Part shown: positions 6,614-11,160 of the stretch, one piece after another
Layout: the number at the start of each line of letters is the position of its first letter
Position numbering within the stretch: position 1 is the first letter of the stretch
DNA from: Micrococcaceae bacterium UBA3381
Lineage (GTDB): Bacteria; Actinomycetota; Actinomycetes; Actinomycetales; Micrococcaceae
DNA length: 11,160 nt
NCBI GenBank assembly: GCA_002358975.1
Contig: DEPX01000179.1
Coordinates: forward strand, 1-11,160
Direction: 5' to 3'
Notes under the pieces: generated by a model
Databases searched by the model: none
Seen by the model: the letters and a program-made list of their open reading frames with translations, nothing else
Told to the model about the DNA's origin: nothing
Made by a program: the position numbers and the translations under genes

Positions 6614-6866
6614 CTGCCGGAAAAAGATGGGGCATGAGCAGGACAATCCCGTTTTTTAGGGCCTAATTCGGCAGTGTCTTTGTTGTTTTGTCACATTGTT
6701 CACATGACGAAGGTTTTTTCCTCCACAGGTCTCCCCGAAGCTCCCCACTCCGTGATTGTCCCAGTCTATAGCTTATAAATGCAGCGAAGCGGGGGAGCAG
6801 CCGATTTGTTTGGGTGGTGGCTAAATTCGAAAAAATACTTGATAATGGGAGCGTAAATCTTGCGTG

Positions 6867-6891
6867 TGGAGCAAAGTGGGGTAAAGTGGGG
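6867..6891 (+). promoter_or_regulatory. MraZ operator: three tandem TGGNG repeats
   Basis: TGGAG (6867-6871), TGGGG (6877-6881) and TGGGG (6887-6891) are separated by the five-base spacers CAAAG and TAAAG. This is the known MraZ operator design of TGGGN repeats at 10-base spacing upstream of mraZ, and fits autorepression. A possible promoter TTGCGT (6860-6865), N16, TAAAGT (6882-6887) overlaps it, so bound MraZ would cover the -10. An alternative -10, GATAAT, lies at 6841-6846. The promoter assignment is weak (about 0.3); the operator assignment is strong. Confidence 0.85.
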
Positions 6892-6957
6892 CGATAAGAG
6901 GACGGTGATCGTAGAGCTTGAGAAAACGAGATCAAACAACGTTGGAGGTTGTGCCAC

Positions 6958-7389
6958 ATGTTTTTGGGTACATACACTCCGCGCTTGGATGAGAAATCTC
7001 GATTGATCTTGCCGGCGAAGTTCAGAGATGAACTATCTGACGGACTGGTTCTTACTAGGGGTCAGGAACGCTGTGTGTACGTGTTCTCAATGGAGGAATT
7101 CCAACGAGTCCATGCACAGATGCGAGAAGCGCCGCTCTCTTCGCGTCAGGCCAGAGACTATATTCGTGTCTTTTTGTCCGGTGCTTCGGATGAAAAGCCG
7201 GATAAACAAGGCAGGATTACGATCCCTGCGCCGCTACGTGAGTACGCGGGGCTAGATCGGGATCTCGCCGTTATTGGCGCTGGCACGCGTGCAGAAATCT
7301 GGGATCAGACGGCCTGGGACGAGTACCTCAACGAGCAAGAGTCGGCATTTTCCGACACTGATGAGGAAGTCATCCCCGGGTTGTTCTAG
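6958..7389 (+). CDS. mraZ: Transcriptional regulator MraZ
   Basis: A 143-residue, full-length MraZ. Two AbrB/SpoVT-like beta-barrel halves each carry the DxxxR motif: D11/R15 in PRLDEKSRLILPAKFRDEL and D82/R86 in KPDKQGRITIPAPLREYAGL. MraZ forms ring-shaped oligomers that bind tandem TGGGN boxes and usually repress the dcw operon. Start ATG 6958 gives the family N-terminus MFLGTYTPRLDEK, with GGAGG at 6944-6948 nine bases upstream; the frame is open to TTG 6949, which is too close to the Shine-Dalgarno. The C-terminus is acidic. First gene of the dcw run; 165 bases including the structured rsmH leader separate it from rsmH. No terminator follows its stop, so rsmH may be co-transcribed. Confidence 0.98.
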   Translation: MFLGTYTPRLDEKSRLILPAKFRDELSDGLVLTRGQERCVYVFSMEEFQRVHAQMREAPLSSRQARDYIRVFLSGASDEKPDKQGRITIPAPLREYAGLDRDLAVIGAGTRAEIWDQTAWDEYLNEQESAFSDTDEEVIPGLF

Positions 7390-7428
7390 TTCTAGGTAGC
7401 TTCGAGACATAACTAAATTGCGACGAGA

Positions 7429-7510
7429 GCTCTTATTTCAGACCTCTATCCGGACAGCTGGCCTGCCTTCCCCTGGGCCAGGTGCACGGATGGGGATCTG
7501 AGGTAAGAGC
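7429..7510 (+). promoter_or_regulatory. mraW RNA motif: structured leader of rsmH
   Basis: Bases 7429-7452 pair with 7487-7510 to form a 24-position stem with one C-A mismatch (7443/7496) and four G-U pairs. Inside, after a mostly unpaired segment, CTGGCC (7458-7463) pairs with GGCCAG (7476-7481), extended by two wobble pairs, closing a loop of CCUUCCCC. Location directly upstream of rsmH (mraW) in an actinobacterium and the CUUCCCC terminal loop agree with the mraW RNA motif described by comparative genomics, thought to be cis-regulatory; its ligand is unknown. The stem ends 34 bases before the Shine-Dalgarno, so a direct block of ribosome binding is not obvious; it may act on elongation, stability or through a binding partner. 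Confidence 0.85.
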
Positions 7511-7554
7511 CATCAAATTGATTAGACCCTGTCGGTATACAGCGAAGGAGCGTA

Positions 7555-8580
7555 ATGGCAGCCTTTGACCAAAACGGTCGAAATACTGGCCGAAACGTTC
7601 CAAGCGCTGCCCAACGTCATGTGCCTGTGATGGCTGACCGCGTCGTCGATCTCTTAGCCCCTGCCGTAGAATCCGCCCGCCTGCAACAGCGCCAGCCAAC
7701 CCTCGTGGACGCAACACTGGGAATGGGCGGCCATGCTGAACTAATACTGCAACGGTATTCAGACGCCATGGTGATCGGTATTGATCGAGACACCCAGGCT
7801 TTGGACCTGGCACAGCAGCGCCTTGGTAACTACGGCAGGCGTTATGCAGGGTTCCACGGTACCTATGATGAGATACCGAGGGCATTAGGCGCTGTTGGCG
7901 CCGAAACCATCGATGGCGTCCTATTCGATCTTGGCGTCTCCTCGTATCAACTCGATGAGCGTGAACGTGGATTCGCTTATTCATATGATGCGCCGCTGGA
8001 TATGCGAATGGACACCACGGCACGGTTTAGTGCTGCCGATGTTGTGAACGACTACGCACAAAGCGACCTTGAGCAACTTATCCGACGATTTGGTGAAGAG
8101 AAATTCGCCCGCAGGATTGCTACCGCGATTGTGGAGCGACGTAGTGTTCGGGCGTTTTCTCGTACAGAGGATCTCGTCGAAGTTATTCGCCACGCCGTAC
8201 CTGCGGCAGCCGGGCGTTCTGGAGGCCACCCCGCTAAACGCACCTTTCAAGCATTACGGATCGAAGTTAACGAAGAACTTAATATTTTGCGGGAAGCACT
8301 TCCAGCAGCGCTACAAGCCTTGTGTGTCGGCGGACGAATTGTGGTTATGAGTTACCACTCCCTAGAAGACCGCATCACCAAGAAGTTTTTTCAAGCACAA
8401 GCCACAAGTCTAACTCCGCCCAATTTCCCCGTAGAGGTGGAAGAAAATGCACCGGTAGTCAAGGTGCTGACACGGGGTACAGAGAAGCCGACCGACCAAG
8501 AAATAGCTGAAAACCCTCGCGCTGCTTCCGCCAAGGTACGTGCGATAGAAAAAATTCGAATAACCAGGAGCAACGGATGA
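7555..8580 (+). CDS. rsmH: 16S rRNA (cytosine-1402 N4)-methyltransferase RsmH (MraW)
   Basis: A 341-residue SAM-dependent enzyme that methylates N4 of C1402 in the decoding centre of 16S rRNA. HVPVMADRVVDLL (22-34) is the family N-terminal motif, VDATLGMGGH (51-60) the SAM-binding glycine loop, IGIDRDTQAL (74-83) the acidic ribose-binding motif, GVLFDLGVSSYQLDERERGF (121-140) the catalytic-region signature, and VMSYHSLEDRITKKFF (264-279) the late conserved block. The helical insertion is at about 155-250. About 20 residues precede the core. ATG 7555 has AAGGAG (7545-7550) four bases upstream. Its stop TGA overlaps the next gene's ATG (ATGA at 8577-8580), implying translational coupling. Confidence 0.98.
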   Translation: MAAFDQNGRNTGRNVPSAAQRHVPVMADRVVDLLAPAVESARLQQRQPTLVDATLGMGGHAELILQRYSDAMVIGIDRDTQALDLAQQRLGNYGRRYAGFHGTYDEIPRALGAVGAETIDGVLFDLGVSSYQLDERERGFAYSYDAPLDMRMDTTARFSAADVVNDYAQSDLEQLIRRFGEEKFARRIATAIVERRSVRAFSRTEDLVEVIRHAVPAAAGRSGGHPAKRTFQALRIEVNEELNILREALPAALQALCVGGRIVVMSYHSLEDRITKKFFQAQATSLTPPNFPVEVEENAPVVKVLTRGTEKPTDQEIAENPRAASAKVRAIEKIRITRSNG

Positions 8581-8602
8581 CAACTTCCCCCTCAAACATC
8601 CG
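8574..8602 (+). promoter_or_regulatory. Candidate hairpin over the ftsL start codon with CUUCCCC loop
   Basis: CGGATG (8574-8579), which includes the ftsL ATG, is perfectly complementary to CATCCG (8597-8602). The 17-base loop contains CTTCCCC at 8584-8590. The Shine-Dalgarno AGGAG (8566-8570) lies just outside. This is the third sense-strand CUUCCCC at the 5' end of an envelope gene in this window, but it lacks the UGG-NN-CAGGUGC extension of the other two, so it may be coincidental. Confidence 0.35.
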
Positions 8603-9347
8603 CGTATTGCACCCCGACTACTCACCGGATTCCACAGCGAAACAACTGGACGCGGATTACGAGCCTAACTTGGGTGCAGAACCCAATAGCGCGCCAGCCG
8701 AAAAGGGTTCGGAAGCTGAAAGACGCCGCGATCAGCTCAAGGTCATCTCTGGACAGTTAAAGCGAGCCCCGATTGGCTATAGCATCTTTGTATTGAGCAT
8801 TCCGGTCATCGCGCTGCTTATCGTCCTGGTCGTAAACATTGTCCTATCTAATCGGCAATACGAAATGGTAGAGCTCAACAGCGAACTGACAAATATTACG
8901 CAAAGTAATGAAGCTTTAGCACAAGAGCTCGCACAGAAATCTGCTCCACAATCGGTTGCACAACAAGCCGCCGAACTCGGCATGGTTCTACCCGGTACGC
9001 CCGCTTCTATTGACCTGGCCACGGGAAAGATTTCGGGCTCAGCAAGTGCCGCTAAGGATGACAATACTCCCACCAAGTTCGTCGCAGAACCCACCGTAGA
9101 ATCTGGCACGGGGACTCCCGCTGAAGTAGACGTCCCCACGGACGAAAAATCTGACCCAGTAACCATTACAAACGAGAAAGTTCCTGGCCCAGAGTCAGAT
9201 ACTGTCAAAATACCTGGGCCTCAAACCGCAACGCCAGGATCAGATGTGACGAATTCACCATCAAACGATGGCGTGGCAAACGACGAGGTAGACGATTCGG
9301 TAGGTAGTCTTCAAGGACCCCAGGTTCGTCTTCCGGCCGACAACTAG
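8577..9347 (+). CDS. ftsL: FtsL-like cell-division membrane protein (septum formation initiator-like)
   Basis: A 256-residue bitopic protein in the ftsL position between rsmH and ftsI. Residues 1-66 are a charged cytoplasmic segment rich in acidic residues and ending basic (KVISGQLKRAPIG). The membrane helix is at about 67-90. A coiled-coil segment follows (about 93-133, with regular Leu/Ile/Ala spacing), then AAELGMVLPGTPA (131-143), typical of actinobacterial FtsL-like proteins. The remainder (about 155-256) is a Pro/Thr/Asp-rich extracytoplasmic tail with no recognised domain. FtsL proteins are poorly conserved, so identification rests on position and topology; the M. tuberculosis counterpart is Rv2164c. 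AGGAG (8566-8570) lies six bases before the ATG, which overlaps the rsmH stop. FtsL normally pairs with FtsB/DivIC and activates the FtsW-FtsI synthase. Confidence 0.88.
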   Translation: MTTSPSNIRVLHPDYSPDSTAKQLDADYEPNLGAEPNSAPAEKGSEAERRRDQLKVISGQLKRAPIGYSIFVLSIPVIALLIVLVVNIVLSNRQYEMVELNSELTNITQSNEALAQELAQKSAPQSVAQQAAELGMVLPGTPASIDLATGKISGSASAAKDDNTPTKFVAEPTVESGTGTPAEVDVPTDEKSDPVTITNEKVPGPESDTVKIPGPQTATPGSDVTNSPSNDGVANDEVDDSVGSLQGPQVRLPADN

Positions 9348-9389
9348 TTCCGTCGTGTTAGACGACTATGTTGAAGGTAGGTGAGTCGC

Positions 9390-11160
9390 GTGCCGCAAGC
9401 ACCAGGTACTGGAACACAAAAATCCAGACTCAAAATAACCATGGTCTTGCTCATGGTTTGCTTGTTGGTACTGGGAGGCCGGCTCCTTTTTATCCAGGGG
9501 ATTGACGCTGAAGACCAAGCCCAACAGGCTATGGACCGGAGAACGAGACCAGTTACTCTTGCTCCAGAACGAGGTTCCATTCTGGACCGAGACGATGAAG
9601 TTCTGGCCGAATCTGTGCAACGTTATGACATGGTCGTTGATCAACGTCTAGTACGAGATTCCAGGGTTTGGGACGACGAAACATCAGGGTATGTGGACCT
9701 GGATATCGACGAACAGCTTCACGAACTGTCTGAAGTGTTAGACATTGACTATTCGGAGCTCAAAGAGCTCATGGTGGGAGAACGACCGTATCGCATCGTG
9801 TCCCGCGGTGTGACACCAGAAATCAAAGAAGAAGCGCTGGACATCGACATTCCGGGGCTGGTTTCTGAACCCGTAGCAGAACGTAGCTATCCCAACGGTG
9901 CTGTAGCGGGTCCCATTATTGGTTTTGCCGGTCATGATGGTCACGGTCTTGAAGGTATCGAACGATCACAAGATGAGCGACTCAGCGGTCAAGCAGGTGA
10001 GCGCATCTTTGAAATTTCTGCCGATGGGGTACGGATACCTAACGCCTCCTTTTCTGAAACCCCTGCGGTCAACGGAAACGATGTGCGTTTGACAATCGAT
10101 CAAGACGTATCCTGGTTTGCCCAAGAAGCCATCGCTGACAAAGTGGATGAGTACAACGCCAAATGGGGCAACATCGTAGTGATGGATGCCAAAACCGGTG
10201 AATTATTGGCCATGGCCGACTCGGAAAGTGTCGATCCTACGAATCCTACTGATACGGATGCGGAATTCTGGCGTCCGACCGCCATGTCGCAAGCGTTTGA
10301 ACCGGGGTCGACAGGCAAAGCGGTGACATTTGCCTCGGCACTTGATGAGGGGGCCGTAACACCAGAACAAAAGTGGACAGTGCCCAATAAAGAAACCTTC
10401 AACAAAGAAGAAATTAACGACTCGATGCCGCACGATACCTTTGACATGACTACGGCCGGTATTTTTACGCGCTCCTACAACACTGGGACAGTACAGGTGG
10501 CTACGCAGCTGAGCGCCGAGGAACGCTGGCAGCATATGAAAGATTTCGGAATCGGCGAACCCATCGATATTGGAATGACAACGGTTAATCCCGGCTTATT
10601 TACGTCATGGGAGGATTGGGACCGTCGTCAACATTTCACTACAACATTCGGGCAAGGTTATTCGCTGACCTCCTTACATACAACACGCATATTTCAGGCC
10701 TTAGCTAATGGTGGAAAGATGATGCCGCCGCGAATTATTGATTCTTATATTGATGAAGACGGTATCGAAACGGAGTGGGAAGCACCAACGGAACCTAAAC
10801 AGGTGGTCTCTAAAGAAACCGCCGAGGATATGCTCAAATTTATGGAAGGAGTAGTCCAAGAAGGTACCGCTACCCAAGCTCAAATCGATGGGTATCGAGT
10901 TGGCGGAAAAACCGGTACTGGCGAGGCGGCCGGGGATACTGGTTATGACGGATACACCACATCTTTTACGGGCATTGTTCCGCTTGACGACCCACAGTTC
11001 GTCGTCTCTGTGGCGGTGCATCGCCCCCAAGGTGACTGGAAATCGTGGCAAGTTACCGATACAGCAGCAGATGTGATGGAATATCTTTTGAGTAAATACT
11101 CTGTGCCGCCCTCTGACTCTGGACCCCAGCATTACGATGTATTTACCGAAGACCCACAGG
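9390..11160 (+). CDS. ftsI: Division-specific transpeptidase FtsI / PBP3-class penicillin-binding protein (C-terminus cut by window edge)
   Basis: Cross-links septal peptidoglycan outside the membrane. 590 codons are visible with no stop, close to full length for actinobacterial homologues. Residues 1-15 are a short basic cytoplasmic segment, 16-34 the membrane anchor, then RGSILDRDDEVLAES, the start of the dimerisation (pedestal) domain. The transpeptidase domain has all three catalytic motifs: SxxK as STGK (S307-K310, in FEPGSTGK), SxN as SYN (362-364) and KTG (507-509, in VGGKTGTGE). The middle residue Tyr in SxN is less usual than Ser. Start: GTG 9390 has AGGTGA (9379-9384) five bases upstream; an in-frame GTG at 9381 adds three residues but has poor spacing. 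It lies 42 bases after ftsL with no terminator; a 5-bp inverted repeat GTCGT/ACGAC (9352-9366) is in the gap. Mycobacterial name pbpB. Confidence 0.97.
   Translation, partial: MPQAPGTGTQKSRLKITMVLLMVCLLVLGGRLLFIQGIDAEDQAQQAMDRRTRPVTLAPERGSILDRDDEVLAESVQRYDMVVDQRLVRDSRVWDDETSGYVDLDIDEQLHELSEVLDIDYSELKELMVGERPYRIVSRGVTPEIKEEALDIDIPGLVSEPVAERSYPNGAVAGPIIGFAGHDGHGLEGIERSQDERLSGQAGERIFEISADGVRIPNASFSETPAVNGNDVRLTIDQDVSWFAQEAIADKVDEYNAKWGNIVVMDAKTGELLAMADSESVDPTNPTDTDAEFWRPTAMSQAFEPGSTGKAVTFASALDEGAVTPEQKWTVPNKETFNKEEINDSMPHDTFDMTTAGIFTRSYNTGTVQVATQLSAEERWQHMKDFGIGEPIDIGMTTVNPGLFTSWEDWDRRQHFTTTFGQGYSLTSLHTTRIFQALANGGKMMPPRIIDSYIDEDGIETEWEAPTEPKQVVSKETAEDMLKFMEGVVQEGTATQAQIDGYRVGGKTGTGEAAGDTGYDGYTTSFTGIVPLDDPQFVVSVAVHRPQGDWKSWQVTDTAADVMEYLLSKYSVPPSDSGPQHYDVFTEDPQ

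Larger units (their letters stand above)
6467..6957. other. Divergent regulatory region between lppM-type gene and mraZ
   Basis: These 491 bases hold no credible protein gene. From left to right they contain a tRNA-like remnant (6468-6531, minus), an MraZ-box pair facing lppM (6598-6613, minus), an 8-bp inverted repeat CACTGCCG/CGGCAGTG (6612-6619 and 6669-6676) enclosing 49 bases, the palindrome TTAGG-G-CCTAA (6656-6666), the direct repeat TCACA-TTGT-TCACA (6691-6704), G-rich phased repeats on the minus strand (6723-6747), an AT-rich TATAAA (6774-6779), and the mraZ operator (6867-6891). Confidence 0.7.

Noticed and set aside
7518..7541. Internal promoter for rsmH (TTGATT and TATACA)
   Set aside because: Spacing between the hexamers is only 12 bases and the predicted start would fall on the Shine-Dalgarno.
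7433..8023. 196-residue open frame on the minus strand opposite the rsmH leader and 5' end
   Set aside because: It lies antisense to a well-supported rsmH and to the structured leader, has a low-complexity Arg/His/Pro-rich translation and no recognisable domain; it is a shadow of rsmH.
9352..9366. GTCGT/ACGAC hairpin between ftsL and ftsI as a terminator
   Set aside because: Only five base pairs and no U-tract; it would not stop transcription.
1..11160. Mobile elements, CRISPR arrays, defence genes or prophage
   Set aside because: No transposase, integrase, spaced identical repeats or defence-type domains were seen; apart from the doubtful tRNA-like scar the region looks like stable core genome.

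Overview
The window is a chromosomal segment from an actinobacterium. The mraZ-rsmH-ftsL-ftsI head of the division and cell-wall (dcw) cluster is accompanied by the genes that flank it in Mycobacterium tuberculosis: homologues of Rv2175c, Rv2173 (idsA2), Rv2171 (lppM) and Rv2169c (DUF3040). G+C looks near half by eye (not counted), low for the phylum. Gene style (Rv2175c-like protein close to my memory of Arthrobacter homologues, a LysM neighbour) suggests Micrococcales, perhaps a low-GC Micrococcaceae such as the Yaniella or Enteractinococcus group; the genus is a guess.

Layout, left to right. 1-722 (-): N-terminal 240 residues of an exported LysM protein, cut by the window edge. 954-1316 (+): Rv2175c-type DNA-binding protein. 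1320-2396 (-): trans-polyprenyl diphosphate synthase, tail to tail with the previous gene. 2482-3756 (+): DNA polymerase IV. 3878-4261 (+): DUF3040 membrane protein. A strong two-way terminator at 4300-4330 separates it from the convergent 4352-6466 (-) gene, a large LppM-type lipoprotein with a C-terminal membrane anchor. A 491-base divergent regulatory region (6467-6957) follows. Then comes the dcw run: mraZ (6958-7389), a structured leader (about 7429-7510), rsmH (7555-8580), an ftsL-like gene overlapping it by 4 bases (8577-9347), and ftsI/pbpB (9390 to beyond the end).

How the genes fit together: most act at the envelope or in its synthesis. The polyprenyl synthase makes isoprenoid diphosphates, FtsL and FtsI build septal peptidoglycan, the LysM protein binds peptidoglycan outside the cell, and LppM and DUF3040 are membrane proteins. 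MraZ is the local transcription regulator and RsmH modifies 16S rRNA.

The most interesting signals are regulatory. (1) The rsmH leader folds into a long hairpin presenting CUUCCCC in its loop, matching the actinobacterial mraW RNA motif. The same CUUCCCCUGG-NN-CAGGUGC string recurs in sense orientation in the LysM leader, and a third CUUCCCC sits in the loop of a 6-bp hairpin that contains the ftsL start codon. (2) A three-repeat MraZ operator precedes mraZ, and a 15/16-identical two-repeat copy lies on the other strand facing lppM, so MraZ may control both divergent genes. (3) The lppM leader carries a tRNA-like remnant just before the start codon. (4) The LppM protein appears to contain three copies of its extracytoplasmic module.
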